The notes: generated by a model not told the origin, from the letters alone. DNA of 64,000 nt from Epiperipatus broadwayi (GCA_028023455.1 JAQFVV010006546.1:596001-660000); one strand, 5' to 3'. Counted from the stretch's first letter, positions 21,925-38,309 are shown. A program made the numbers and translations.

Positions 21925-22114
21925 AAACAGAGGCAAAACTCTCCATACGGTAGTGACACTCAGTGTAAGTCAGAGTAATCAATGGATGCACTACCTATTT
22001 AGTGCCTATTCATCCAACATTCCAAGACTAGTTTCTAATGTATGAAAAGTTTTGCCTCTGTTTTTATCGGTTTAAGCAAGCATAAGAAATGGTGATCATG
22101 TGATATTTAGTAGA
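21925..22114. mobile_element. Foldback repeat (family 2), short copy with long target repeat
   Basis: Inverted ends AAACAGAGGCAAAACT (left) and AGTTTTGCCTCTGTTTTT (right) enclose the family 2 body (AATCAATGGATGC, CATCCAACAT, GACTAGTTTC). The right end reads TGATCATGTGATATTT, as in the other copies. The near-identical 14-bp repeats CCGCCAATATCGCA (21911-21924) and CCGCCAACATCGCA (22115-22128) flank it. The ribozyme core is deleted. Confidence 0.75.
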
Positions 22115-22129
22115 CCGCCAACATCGCAT

Positions 22130-25100
22130 GCATTAAGCAAAATGACTCCAAGCAGAAAATTAAAGAGACCTAGCATATAGCTAACAATCTTAACGCTATA
22201 AATAGGAGGGAATCATGTTTCCCTCTCTTATAAATGGATAATATAATTTACATACATAAGAAAGCATTAACTATAACAATGTATTTTCGAGGCTGAGTAT
22301 TTTTGTTAAAGGCAATCATTATATTCAAAATAAAAATGAAAACAGAAATAGAATTTATACATTTAAGTACACATATTTCAAAATGTATTCAGTTACCATT
22401 AGATTATCTCTTTATTATTGAGTATACATTAATAGTAAACCACACTTTTTAAATTGTATGTTTTCTATCATAGTCATATAGATAAAATAGCGTTAATCCA
22501 GATCATTATACTTTGGCAATTCCTATCATCCAGATAAAATTATAAAAGGCCCTTTAAATTTTCAAGGCCATCAGACAATTAGTATTTTAATGTCATAATT
22601 TATTTAAGAGATTTTTCTTTTTTAATTTTGAATACACACGCATTAAAAAAACAATAACTAATAAACAAATAAAGTAAATTATGTGTGTGCATATTTTAAA
22701 ATAAAGAAAAAAGATGTTCAATTAAATGAATCAGGACTGATGGAAATGTCATGTTTTATTTTGTCAGCAAAAAAGTTTAGACGTCTTCATTCACATATTT
22801 CAAATACAGGTAATGAAATATAATTGTAATGTATATCTAAAGATTGTTTAGAAGTGGATTAATAATGTCATGTGGTTGTATTTAATAAAAATAGGTATGT
22901 AAATAATTTTAATTGATTTTAAAAGATATAACTGGGCTAAAAATAATGAGATAATATTTAGAGTGAAGATGATTAATGATCATTAATGTATTTATCTAAA
23001 GTGAGTTTTACAAAATGTGTGAGCTCAAGAAATTTGTCAATTGGAGATTATTTTGTAATAATTTTGAATGCTATAAAATGTAACAAAGTAATAATTTTTT
23101 TGAAAGCATGAGAGAGCTAAGAAAAAAGCTTAGCTAATGTAAAGTTTACTACAATTTTTAAAATTAAAAAAGTATATTGAAAACTAATATATTGTTTAAA
23201 AAAACATTTTTACACAGTAATACATGTGACAATTAAGAGAAGCATTTTAAACTACTGGTAGTGCTTATTTTCAAATCAATACTGAGTCTCATCAGAACTA
23301 CATGTCATCACCTCGAAATTTAATAAAAGGCAAAAAAATTTCACAAAACATATTTACTAAAAGATAAATCTCTAACTCATCAGTTATGTTAACATAACAA
23401 TTTCAACATTTTACCAACAAACTATTAATGCACATTATAGCTTGAAAGTTCAAAGAATATTTAAATAGAAAGGTGTTAAACATGTGTATGCTTTTAATAT
23501 TTTCAAATTTTTTAAACTATAATGTAAATCTGTGGTTTGTTGATAAATGTTACAGCTGTTACATTTACTATGTTGAGGAAGTGTTTAAAATTCTAACATC
23601 ACCAATGAGTTCAAAATTTTCTTTTTGATAAAACATTCATTTTGTAAGACTTTTTTATTGCAATGTTATTCTGGTTGTTATATGTGATACTTTGAGAATA
23701 AGCATGAAGGTAAGTAAAGAATACTTTCCATTTTATTATGCATACTGCTGTATAAAAAGATATCTTATTTTCATCAACTTAATATAAATAATGTAAAGTT
23801 AGAAAAATAAGGTTTGAGATTGTGCCTGCTTTGTGTGTTATGTTTTCAGCACTTATTTAAAAATTATGATTCAGAAAATGTAGGATTTTAACATTATTTA
23901 TAATTTTAACTATAATGTATATTTTGTTTTGTGGATAGAATGTTGAAATCACCATGATTGCTATGTTGCATGGTTATTGATGAAATATATATCTTGTGAA
24001 ATTCAATTTGTTTTTCTTTTTGTTTTTTACAACATTATTTTAATTTATGTCATTTAAATATGATCATACACAATAATAGTTTGAGATTAAACACAACTGG
24101 CATTATCAATCACTTTATCACCATGTGTGTGTGTGTGTGTGTGCAAACAATGGAGTGATAAACTTTTCAGATATTAATATCAATGCATAAACCTCTTCAT
24201 CAGAATGCCTAGTTAATATAAAATGGTCTTTTATGGCTTTTGTCTCATATCTTATAGGATTGACAAATCCAACAAGCAATTTTATTTGGGATAAACCTCA
24301 TATCAAATCCATTTAAATAAATAGAGTTCCTTTTAATATAACTAAATATTATCAAAAAGAACAAATTACCATTTATTTTAAAATCTTTGTGAATTAGTAA
24401 CTTAATATTGAATGTGTAATAACTGATAAATATAACCCTTTTAATTGTATTTAAACAATGGAATGAAGAATATTCCAAAAATTCTTAATATAAATATGCC
24501 AATCTTTTTGTTAGATTATCTAACAACCATAAAGTGGACATTTTTCAGTTCTTATAGAGATTTCAAAATTAATAAGCAATATAGTTTACACAAATATAGA
24601 TCTAAATACAGCCTATGTTAACATGGCTTAACATTAAATGGCTAAAAATTAAACATTTATGTTTGCTCGACAATCCAATGAAAAAATTAGCCCATTGATA
24701 TTAACAGCAATTGGATAGTGGATTATTCTATTATTTATATAAAGATTGAAACATTGTATTTATTAATTATTAAATATTTGATATTATTAGTTTGTAAAGT
24801 TTTTTAAAATGTTCAGAAATTAACTCTACTTTGCAAAATTTAATGTTTATCTATATTGAAGGAAGTATATGGATTTTATTTGATATTCATCTTTGGTGGG
24901 TATGATATTAAGATGCCAATCATTTATTAAAAGGATTACATAATATTGATATTAATGCTTTGGTTTACAGTTCTGAAATGTGGAGACTAACATATTATTT
25001 TGGGGAACATTCTGGGATTTATTACATATATAAGAAAAACTATTTTCACACCATTGCACTCGTGAAAATAAATAAAATACATTTGAAAAATTATATTTGA

Positions 25101-28100
25101 TTATATGACAAAATATTTATTGAAAATTCTTTTAATTAACACTTAAAAGATAGAATTCTTGATTTTTCCCAAGGCAGATACTTTTAAATACAGAAATAAT
25201 AAATTACCATGGTGGGATTGTATAATTAGACTGAAATAACACTATTAATTAATAAAACTAGTGATATTCAGCATTTATGTATATTTTTGAGCAGAGCACA
25301 ATTTTATTATTATAACATCAAAACTGGGCCATGAAACAAAAGAAATAATAATCTAAGAAATGATGGTACTGACATAATGGTGAAGAAATCAAGGTAAGGT
25401 TGTGCTTCTGGTTGAACAACGAAATCTAAGACTCCCTTCTTAAGGTAGTGCTTAGAGAAATGTGGTTAGGTGTTCTATATGGAGAAGGCCCTGGGAAGCT
25501 CAATTATCCACAGGACAGGACATAAAGAAAAATCTATGGGTTCGATCTTGCCACAACCCCCATATTGGAAGCATGTATATATAATCATAAAAATAAGTCA
25601 AATGTCAGTAACCCATATGGATAAATGTCACTAATGATAATGAATAGGATTTACTGCTTTAAAATAAATGACCCCTTGTTTTAATGCTATAACTTATACA
25701 AATAATATGCTATGCTGCTATGATATATGTATAGAGAAAATTTCATTTAATAAAATATCCATTAAGATTTTACCCCCTCCTTTTCTGCTATATAAAATAA
25801 TTCAATCCCATCTTTGTGGATTTTATAATAATGAGAATATTTAAATATTTGTTATTTTAAGAGTATAAAAAATAAAAGAAACTAACAATTGTATGGAAAA
25901 CAACTAACAGGTCAGACTTTCAGAATTTAAATAAATAAGATTTTAAAAGATTTCAAAGCATTAATTAGCTTAAGTGATGGATTTATTCCATGTAAAATTA
26001 CTTCATTCTATTTGGAGTTGAACAAATAACAATTTTTATAATAAAAACACAACATAAAATGTTGATTCATAAAAACAATCTGGCGAGTGTATTAATTAAT
26101 CATACATTATGTTTTGAGGGGGTGTTTATAACCTTAATTCATGGAGGTTTAATTAAAAAGAGGAAAAGATTTTGAGAAATTCAGCTTGTCAGGTTGCTTG
26201 AGATTGGCATATTAATAATAACAAAAACAGACATATAAAATCAAGTAATAAATACATATAAATGAATGACCCCACCAAAGTTAAAGAAAGTTAGAGCATA
26301 TGAGATAGAATTAGATTTATAAAAATTCTGTGAGAGCAATTTACATTTATGTTTTAGAAAGATACAAAGTTAAATAATACATTAGGAGACATCTTAATAG
26401 TAGGGTTCAAGATTAGTTAGGCTAAATTTACTTTCAGGTGATGATATAAAAATCATTAGTTACCTTGCACAATTCTAAGAGTTCATTTTAAAAAGTCTGG
26501 CTTGTGCACAGCAGTTCTCAAATCCATGTGAGTTCTTATGTCACAGCAAGCTTCTACTCAGCATTCCAAAGTTCTCAGGTCAGGCTTTTCCTTTATTCTA
26601 AGGCAGCGGGATGGTTCAGCATGGATTATGTTAGCAAGACAGTTTTCTCAATAGTATCTAACCTTCGGTGCTTAAAATCAGCCCATTTTATATCCTGCTC
26701 AGTTATTTGTGGAATGCTTTTAACTTTTTTATTTCTAGCTCAAACTCTAATCTTCGATCATCAAAATATTACATATTCTTTATCCATTGTTCTTGAAGAT
26801 GCAATTGTTAGATAATGTTCCAAAAATATATTGAAATCCATTTGCAGATTGGAAATAGATTTGAAAAAAAATGTTTAGAACAAAAGTACAATCCATTAGT
26901 CTTATTCCCATTTTATTTTTAGTAAAAACTTTAATTAAATATTCCTTCCCAAGATTAAAACAATATTATATCCCCTCTCTTTAATTATTTTTGAATAATT
27001 AATGGTTGCATCTTCCATCTTGGATTTTACAAAAATATACAGTTTAATTTTTAAAAAAATTTAAAAAGAAAGTTTTATAAACATATAATAAAATATTTAT
27101 AAGATTAATATTTTGTTAGTATGTTTGCTCCTGTAATATATATATATATGAGCTTCACCTATGTATTTTAACGTGAAGAAAAAAAAATTAATAGTAAAAA
27201 AAATATTGAAAAGCTAAAATTTATAATTTTAAGGGGTGCTTCTCAGAAATATATACATGAAATATACACATAAATAGAGAAGCGGGATGGGACATAGGGC
27301 TTGAATATCGGTTAGTAGTTGGTGAATGGATAGAACCATGAAGCTCAATCTTGAGCTAAGATTGACTGCTTCAGTAGACATGGCCAAAATCCAACACCAG
27401 AAGATGCCACTAAATTTTTAGTCTAGAATATCATCTTAAGAGGTATTAAATTAAAAGTTTTTCTGGTAAAGATCTTAAACTATGGATACCTACACAGTTA
27501 CATACTATTACTAATAGATACTTTAATTCCTCTAAAGCACAGAAATCAGAGATTCATTAGAAGCAACAATTAATAAGAGCAGATAACAATAAACAAATAC
27601 TAAGATTGATATAATAAACGAACAAAACAAATTTATTATCAGTTCAGTTGTAATACATAAACTTAAATTAACTTTATATGTTGGCATATATTTCAATTGT
27701 TGAAATAACAGTAACAAAACATTATATTATTGATTCAATATCATCTCTGAAGATCATTATCTAATAACTATATCATTTATATGATTCTATTAGATATGTG
27801 TTAGCTACATCAAGATGTGTACATTTACACCTTTCACTCAAACTTTAAAAAATAGGCAATAATAAAAACAGACCTATTTAAATTCAAACATTCACAATGC
27901 AGATACAGTTACATCATGTCTTCTATGATATGCATTCAAATGACCTCGGACAATCCCCAAAAAAATCAAAGTCATCATGTTATTGATTACATATAAAAAT
28001 TAAAACAAGCAAAAATAATATGTTCATAAGGTGATATGTCACTAAACCAAAAATAAAACCAAAATAATCCTTGAATGATTACACATAAATTCAAACTCAA

Positions 28101-28239
28101 GCATGGAAATTACATATCATGAGAAGGTAAACAAAAATATATAGAGAATTTAAGTGTGGTAGATAAAAATATCTATAGGATCTATGTAAATGCACATATA
28201 TATATATATATCTATATAAATGCACATATATATATATAA
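22130..28239. other. A+T-rich stretch without supported genes
   Basis: No gene, RNA or named repeat could be supported. A (TG)n tract lies at about 24123-24143. A moderately GC-richer segment at 25380-25570 contains GGGTTCGATCTTGCC, which resembles a polymerase III B box, but the rest of a tRNA-like structure is missing. Confidence 0.45.
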
Positions 28240-28625
28240 TCTTTAATCACTAATGTATCTTGCTATTCTCTGTTTTTATCTTTTCAATTATCCCATGCAA
28301 TTAGTCAAATTTTTTATTCTGATCACATTTATTCACTTGAACTCTGAGACTTACTTCACCAATTTTGCATTCTAACTCCACATAATGATTTTCCAATCTA
28401 ACTACTATTTGCTCAGTTAATTGCTTTATCTGTTGTTTGCTTTCTTGTCTGAATCTCAATTTGGTTTTTCATTTTTGTGAACATACCTTTCATATTCTCT
28501 TTAATTTCTTCATTTTGTTTTTCAAGTTTTCTATTCAATTTTGTGAACATATTCATTATCATTGTTTTTAAACTCACTATCCTGAGTATCAGTTTTACTT
28601 TCCTGAGTTTCCATTTTTGCTTTAG
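28240..28625 (-). pseudogene. Retroelement gag-like coiled-coil fragment
   Basis: The - strand opens with METQESKTDTQDSEF, then after a stop and shift reads RKLEKQNEEIKENMKGMFTK and KNQIEIQTRKQTTDK, and after another shift KQQIKQLTEQIVVRLENH. Heptad spacing and a Glu/Lys/Gln-rich make-up are typical of the N-terminal coiled coil of gypsy-type Gag proteins in animals. No zinc knuckle, protease or LTR was found beside it. A fragment of some other coiled-coil gene is possible. Confidence 0.35.
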
Positions 28626-29530
28626 CTTAGGTAATCATATACATAAATTTATATAAAACAAATTAGCTACTCACCCCAATTTCCATCATGCAACCTTTCT
28701 GGAATTGCAAGATGCTTTAATTTTAAAGTCTTATTTTATTGATTAGAATATTACTGTTACCTCTACCAATTTATCTCTATTACTATTTTTTATCTAAAAC
28801 ATTTATGAGTCTTAATAGATAAGTATTACTGGCTTATAGTAAAATTGTCATTGTTCATAACCTAAATAAAATTGTTACCTTAAGTCCATAAATGGTCAAG
28901 AAAAGATTAATTTAAATGTGATAAGAACATTAAATTTACCAATGTATGTTTTAATTTTGAAGAGGATGAAAAAAAGCTCTTTGTAGTTCATTAGTCATTG
29001 CCCATCTAATGCTTTCATATCCATCAATATGATTACTGGCTTATAGTAACTAGAGTCTCTTTAAGTTTATTAAATTGTTATTATTCATAAACTATGTAAA
29101 TGTATTACTTTAAGTTATAAACACCTGAGAAAAGATTATTTTAAATATGACATGAAGATCAAATTTATGCATGTTGATAATTTTACAAATATTTAATCAC
29201 TATCACATTTTTACATTCAGGGTAGTTTATCTTAAACTTGGTTAATTTAGACTAATGAGTAGTATGTCTACGGTAACTGTAATGTTATATATATATAGCT
29301 GGTTGACACAAGGTTAGATTTAATCAGCCAATAGAATTGGAGATATGGATAGTAGAGTCCATGCTCAGAAAGAAATTCTTTGATGATTTCAGCATTGTAT
29401 GATAGTTTTTTCAAATGCTTGAAGAAGTTTATGAAATACATTGTAACAGCAATGACATTCTTGGTAAATGATGATCATAGATAGCAAAGAAAAGACAAAA
29501 TTTATTTCTATACCTGACTATTTTTACAAT

Positions 29531-29615
29531 TAAACCATGAAACATTACATGATCACCATTGATCATCCATTGATTACTCTGGCTTGCACTGAGGGCACTA
29601 ACTGTATGGAGAGTT
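29531..29615. repeat. Scrap of the family 2 foldback repeat
   Basis: ACATGATCACCATTGATCATCC followed by ATTGATTACTCTGGCTTGCACTG and CTGTATGGAGAGTTTTAA matches the terminus and arm of the palindromes at 10.7-11.1 kb and 39.7-40.1 kb, with the middle deleted. Confidence 0.7.
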
Positions 29616-31841
29616 TTAATATTTTTACAGTTACAAAAATTTTCTTATCATGACAAGACAGATAATTATTTTTAATTAAAACCTACATTTATATAAAATG
29701 CCTTAGATTAAAAAAGCATGTTTATTTGCATGACAATTAGTTTAACTTAATCTCTAAATAATATCTTTATTAAAATTTTAAAACATTTGCAAATAACATC
29801 AAACAAAAAAAAATGTCTTAATACTATTTTATATCAAAATTTTCTTAATTAATCCGATCTTTTGGTTATAATTAATTCAATTTTGTTTAAAAATAAATTT
29901 TAAAACAAATTTATTTAGCTTGTAATAAAATAGATTTTTTAAAAAAACTATTTTTTTTGAACACATATACCTTTACTTATGTGTGTGAGAGAATGCCTAT
30001 AATGTATAAACCTAACTTTAATGATAAAATCTAAACTTAATTTAAAAATCGAACTCCAACTCATGATTTCCAACAACTTCTATTTTCTTAAATATAAATT
30101 GAGATAGGTAATCTACCTCTTTCTATTTATATATATAAAGAAATAATTAAAAAATTAAATAGCTCACTGCAAGTGTTACTTATAGTATCTTCTATAGAAG
30201 TGCAATAAAAAGTAAGTTATTACTCATCAGAGTTATAATTTGTTGTGTAGTGATAATTTGGACAGTTTTCATCTCATTTTAATAATCTTTAATCTATAAA
30301 ATAGCCATATATCTATCATCAATATTAAATTGTTAATTAGATGGTCTATATTATTTTGATAAACTTTTTATATGAACAAAAAGATTTGAATTTAAGTGAA
30401 AAAAAATTAATGTTGTTTATTGCAGTTATGGTAATTACAAAAACAAATACTGAAAATAATAAAACATGAGTTTAAAAAATAATAATTTGCAAAATAAAAA
30501 AAACAATTACCAAACATAATAATGAAAGATTCTGTCGCCAAAGTTTAGTCAAGTATGTGAGAAAAAAATGCATTTTAATAAAAAGAAAATGAATAATTAA
30601 TTACATAAGATAATTGAATAGTTTATTTCTCTAGACATCATGTGTCTCTAGAAATCATGTGACAGTCGGTTCTAGAAATGATAAATGGGTTTTAATTCAA
30701 GAAGCTTTAGTTTTTGAAACATCAACTCTATCATTATGTTAGACCAAACAGAGCAATAATTGAATGGCTTCTGTTGTCAAAAAAATAAAAAATATCTTAA
30801 TGTATTAAAAGACTATGAAAAAAAAACTTTCTTTTATATATATATTTACCAATTATATCCTTGTATGATCCATTTTTCTTGGAAAATAACAGACGTTATG
30901 ACGCAATAGGAAATTCTTACAGATTTGTGACCCCAATTTTTGAAATCAATTTTTTTAAAATGAATTAATGTTTACTGCCCACTCGTTTTCTTGTATTATT
31001 TTTAAAAACACGTTTTGATTTCCTGAAGAAATATAGCTTTAAAAAAAATAATAATAATAAATAACGGTATTTAAAAATATATTCAATCCTACAAAAATTC
31101 TCACGTTAACAAAAAAAAATAAAATACATACGACCCACATATATATGCATATTATTAGGCGCACTTGTTAAGAAAAAAAGTTCCGATTTGATTACCGCTT
31201 TTTGTATATACTTTTGACAAAAACTATCTCTTTATTATGGCTATTTTAATCCTTGGTGTAAATAAATGAGATATAAAGAACCTAATAAAAATTAAAAAGA
31301 GAAGATTAACTTTTTATCTTTTTAGGATAGAAACAGGGATGTTGCTAACCAAGTCGTTAAAAATATTTGATGTAAAATATCTGAACTAAAAAAACTGTTT
31401 AAATAAAAAAAAAAAAACTTCCGCAAAATATATTATTAATTAGCAATAAATACATTTACATTAACTTTAGTAATAAAATTCCTCTAAACATCAAATAAAT
31501 ATATTAAAATTCATAATATATGTTTAAAATTAATATGCTAGAATAAATTGTTTTTAAGTAAGTGGAAGCAATGGTGAAATACTATCGATGACTATCAAAT
31601 GTTATTTCCTGATCATAGTAGTCTGTTGACCAGTTATTTATTCATTTACTTCAGGCAGAGAGTTTAAATACTTATCAATTAGCGTATACTTATAAATTCC
31701 TAATTCTAAAATTATATGCATATTGAAGAGTAAAAAAATGTATAGAAATGCTACATGGATTCAGGGTGCATTAAAATCAGTTTTACTATAAAAATATTTT
31801 ATTCACTCATAATTATTTTATTAATATATACCTTTAATCTG

Positions 31842-31905
31842 CGCGATTTAGTGCGGTAGTAGGTCGACGACTCTAGAATTCATGGTTCACGGATCGCCCA
31901 ATAAA
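31842..31905 (+). other. tRNA-like, GC-richer scrap
   Basis: It starts GCGCGATTTAGTGCGGTAGT (A-box-like) and has GGTTCACGGATCGCCCA at the 3' end (B-box-like plus a possible acceptor side); GCGCGAT could pair with ATCGCCC except for one mismatch. The anticodon arm and spacing are wrong for a working tRNA, so it is more likely a decayed SINE head or a tRNA pseudogene. Confidence 0.3.
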
Positions 31906-33836
31906 ACCTTTTAAAATACGTTTCATAGTGGGGAGAAGAATCGTCTTGCACTCAAATTATATCATTGACAAACAGTATTGCAGTAAAGTAACCAATATTA
32001 AAAAGAAATCAAGAAAACAAATATAATATTATTGATAAACTAACTTTTCACTCATCCGATATACGGTGCACATACGTGCAAAGTTTTTCATTCTGAGTAT
32101 ATAATAAAATATATTACAAACGCGTGTTTTTTCATAATAAGCATTTACACTACATGCGTATATATATATATTTTGAAGTTAATTTATAAACTAAAAGTGT
32201 AAGCATTTATCTTTATAAATAAAATACAAATTATACAACTGTGTTTGAAATATATTTATTTATAAACACTGACATATGTCCCTTTAATTTTTGTAATATG
32301 TAAAAATATTCAATCTGAGAATAAATTAATCGCTTTCATATTTTTATATCGTTCATCCAACTTTTAAAATACAGCAATTATTTCTTTGATTTAACTAGAT
32401 TTTCAGGAACTAAATAATTTTTGAATTCTCCGAGATCTCTGTATATCCATATCTGCTTTGATTGCAACCCAGCTTTTGCAGAATTTCAATATAAAAGTCT
32501 TTGCTTATTTTATAAAATGGGAGATGAAAGTCCAAAAAAATAAATAAATAAACCAAATCATTTTTTATATTTATACAAATACAATTACATATCACGTTAA
32601 ATATTAATAGCTTCTAAACTTAAAAATGTTTTGTATTTACATTATCTGGAATTGGAATTTAGATTCCGATAAAATTTAAAAAAATTTCAGATTTTAAACA
32701 GGCTTAGGATTTTTTTTAAGATAGCTGGATTCAGGCCAATCCAATTAGTTAAACTGATCAATTGTTATTTCTTGAAAATAACATGAACAACAAAATAAAT
32801 AAAATAAGAATAATAACTGCTAAAAGCATCCTTACTTAATTATTGACAAGCCTGACAAACAATGTCTTCTTTTTCGTTGTTTGGCTTGGAATATTATTAG
32901 AGAAATATCGTCTTTAGTAAATTATATGAATATTGCTTAATCTGATTTTATATTTTACAGATTAAATATAAAATTACAAGTTATCAAGGATAAAAAAAAA
33001 ATATCATCTGTTTCTGGAAATAATATAAAACGACAATTAGATATAAAAAATAGTAAGCCTGATTAAAAACAATGGCTATACTTAAAACTGCAAAGCTTCC
33101 AAGAGAAATTGCGGGCGTAAATAAATACTTATACAAACTTAGCAAGTAAAAGTAATTGTATTATGCTCGACAACAAATTTTGAAATCTCCAGATAAAATA
33201 AAAATTATAAATAAATTGTGTTAAAAGTGACAAACTGCAATCAATCAAACATTTGTGTTTGCTTATAGTACCATGCTGCCTGATAACTATCCTAAGTCTC
33301 AGTTTGTAATCTTTAATGCATATTAAATAAAAAATTTTACAACCTTTATATTTGCTGCTTTTTAATGTAAAGCATTGTTTTATATGAGAAGCAAGATTGA
33401 AGTGCAATATTGATTTTTTCGGTACTTTGGTATTACAGCTGTGATGTATAGTATACGAGAGATAGAAGGCCTTTTCACACCCTCCATAAATGTGTAATGT
33501 CATGATGATGTCAAATGGAAAGAAAATAATCCCTGCTAGTATACATGAAAACGTGTTTTTTTTTTTTTTAAATCAACGCGCGATCTGTAATACTTTGACA
33601 TTTCCACTCTCATAAGTAATATGTATTTTTTTTTTGGGGGGGGGGGTAATTTGTTTATAAAAAAAATAGGTTTATTACCATTTCTGCTGAAAATCCCAGT
33701 ATATTCTACAATCACGTTCTACATTTTCAGTGGGAAAATTTCTAGTACAGATGCCCATTTTCTGTGATATTAATTTTTTTTGTTTCAAGGTGACAATTCC
33801 TGCTATATATTACACAGGTAAATATCGACTGAGTAT

Positions 33837-34200
33837 ACTTAATGTGTTTTTATAAATATTCTTTAAAAACCAAAATCATTTACTGTTTGTTTAGTAACAT
33901 TTTTTTGTGTAATGGTGTCATTTCATTAAGATTGCAAATCACATATTTTTTTCAATGACGTTCTTAAAAGTTATTACTGTGGAAGTTGTAAGTATAGTTA
34001 ATGTCTTTTTATAAATATTATTTAAAAATTAAAATCATTTACCGTTTGTTTAGTGCATATTTAAACTAACAATTTTGTGTAACACTGTTATTTCTTTAAG
34101 ATTGCAAATCACTTTTTTTTTGCTTTCAAATAGCTTTCTCCATGAAGCTAGCAAATCACTTTTTTTTTTTGCTTTCAAATGGCATTCTTGATTAAGATAG
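33837..34200. repeat. Local tandem repeat, unit about 160 bp
   Basis: TTTTTATAAATATT..TTTAAAA..AAAATCATTTAC.GTTTGTTTAGT..GTGTAA..GATTGCAAATCAC occurs at 33849-33943 and 34012-34110. The last part (GCAAATCACTTTTTTTT then GCTTTCAAAT) is repeated again to 34200. Noncoding. Confidence 0.8.
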
Positions 34201-34317
34201 TAGGTAAATCACTTTCTTTTTATCTTAAAAGTTGTTAGTATCCAGTTCTACATATTTGAATGTCTTGTTTAAAATTATATTATGTTTTTACTTTTATTTA
34301 TTTTTAATCCTGCAATA

Positions 34318-34565
34318 TGGAGCATGTATTTGACCTATTGCACCTGTTGACATTTGTATCCATCTCCCAATAATTTTGTACCTTGCCAAAATACCATGTG
34401 CAAAATCTGTGTACACATTCTTTTGTTTTTGCTATAAAAAAAAAAAAAAGGTGTGTACAAGATCCATGTGCACATTATTTTGGTCGGATCCCAAAATTAC
34501 AAAGTTATCAGCGGATGGATCGATACGAATGTGAACAGGTGCAGTAGATCTAAGATATGCTCCTG
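34318..34565. repeat. Foldback hairpin, arms about 100 bp
   Basis: GGAGCATGTATTTGACCTATT and GCACCTGTT..ATCCATC at the left pair with GGATGGATCG..CAGGTGCAGTAG and ATATGCTCC at the right. Farther in, CCAAAATA..CATGTGCA pairs with TGTGCACATTATTTTGG. An A-rich loop lies at about 34437-34449. No hammerhead motif, coding sequence or clear target repeat was found. Confidence 0.75.
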
Positions 34566-35469
34566 GTAGCAGCTCAAATACCACCATTTTTTTCTTAGGA
34601 AAGTATGGAGAAACATAAAAAACAATAATGAATTACAATTAGACAAAATACAGAAGTCTTTCATAAAGAAAAGTTTGCTATAGAAGAAATTCAAAAGTGC
34701 AAAAAATCAAATAAACTAAATAGTGAACCACTGGTTTATATGCAGGGGCATACCGATAGCTCATGGATTGCCTTACATACTCGAAGAAAAACATGTCTGT
34801 GATTATTATTGTTGTTGTTGTTGTTATTTGTTTTTTTATAATATCTTGAAAAACTATGTTCATTTTCTTATCTATTGGAATTGGAAAAACTATACTCATT
34901 TGTGTGCAAATGTTTGTAGTGGTTAGCGCTGCTGCTAATGTTGAATTCAATATTTATACTGTAAAGAATCTTAAATGTAATATAAGTAAATATAAAGAAA
35001 TATATATCACAATTGATATATTCTAACTTAAATGTTATTCACATTATTTCTTTTGAAGTTTTACCTCTTTTTATCACAAATTTATTCACCATATTATTAT
35101 TTTTGAAACTAATTAATTATGATTAATGATAACCGCTTATGTTTTAGCACCTTGAATATCTGTTTGCATTTCCCCCAAGTGAATTGTTATTTATCTCCTT
35201 GTTTTATTATGGTTAAAATGTAAAAATAATTATGGGCTCAGAATTCTTAGGAGTTAGACATCTTCCTCATCATGGCAAAGTCTGCATCGTATGATAATCG
35301 CATTACTGGATATTTTTTTTAGAATTAGCGATTCAACACTCACATTATTAATGCAGATTATCCTTGGATATTTACACTCTAGCTAATAATAACTAAATTT
35401 CCCCTTACTAACTAATAATGAACCATGTATGAATTGAATATCTAGAAAAAAATCTCAATTCTATTTTGG

Positions 35470-35560
35470 GAAAATTTTTTAAGATTAACATGATCTGAAT
35501 TTGAACCCCAGATAATAAACATGGCAAGACTATGTATTAAACACTACAATTCAAGACCTA
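35470..35560 (-). repeat. Possible tRNA-like SINE scrap
   Basis: The - strand reads TTGTAGTGTTTAATACATAG (A-box-like), then GGGGTTCAAATTCAG (B-box-like) about 45 bases on. A weak match; similar scraps occur near 48045-48150 (-) and 53365-53460 (+). Confidence 0.3.
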
Positions 35561-38005
<2,445 letters not shown>

Positions 38006-38168
38006 GTAACTAGAGGGATTTGAACTTAGGATTTTTCAGTCTATATTCGTCCTCTACTCCATTTCAAATAACAGACACACATGAACACATACATCATATG
38101 TGACGATTGTTTGGGATGAGTACGACGAATATAAATAAAAAGTCCTAAGTTCAAATCCCTCTAGTTAC
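38006..38168. repeat. Foldback hairpin with B-box-like arms
   Basis: GTAACTAGAGGGATTTGAAC and TTAGGA at the left pair with TCCTAAGTTCAAATCCC and TCTAGTTAC at the right. The string GTTCAAATCCC is a good polymerase III B box on both strands because of the inversion. A similar string ends the arms at 43.2-43.4 kb. The loop is about 110 bp. Confidence 0.75.
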
Positions 38169-38309
38169 CTATATAGAAAGCATTCAATACACTGAATGAA
38201 TAGGTTAATTAAATACTTTTTAAGGTATTATTTAATTATTGTTTCAAAAATTATTTTTTTAAATATTAATATGTCTTAAATTTAATCAAACCTACGTTGA
38301 AGGAATTTG

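Larger units (their letters stand above)
28626..33830. other. A+T-rich stretch, almost no features
   Basis: Only two scraps could be supported: a piece of a family 2 foldback near 29531-29615 and a tRNA-like scrap near 31842-31905. The 124-codon - strand frame at 33129-33503 looks like chance. Confidence 0.45.

Noticed and set aside
22769-22811. 43-bp possible micro-exon between TTTTGTCAG and GTAATG
   Set aside because: It lies after the TAA of the host gene and has no partner exon; splice-like strings alone are common in this composition.
24140-24200. CTGATGAAGAGG..GAAAAG on the - strand as a hammerhead
   Set aside because: The segment between the two core strings does not pair as stem II, and no stem I partner was found.
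26504-26815. 103-codon open frame on the + strand
   Set aside because: Hydrophobic and Ser-rich without a family match or gene context; probably chance.
33129-33503. 124-codon open frame on the - strand
   Set aside because: It is the longest frame outside mobile elements, but it has no recognisable motif and no splice or promoter context. Its amino-acid make-up is that expected from A+T-rich DNA.
38060-38150. GGGATGAGTACGACGAA as a hammerhead in the 38-kb hairpin
   Set aside because: The first core bases do not fit CUGANGA and the last A of GAAA is missing.
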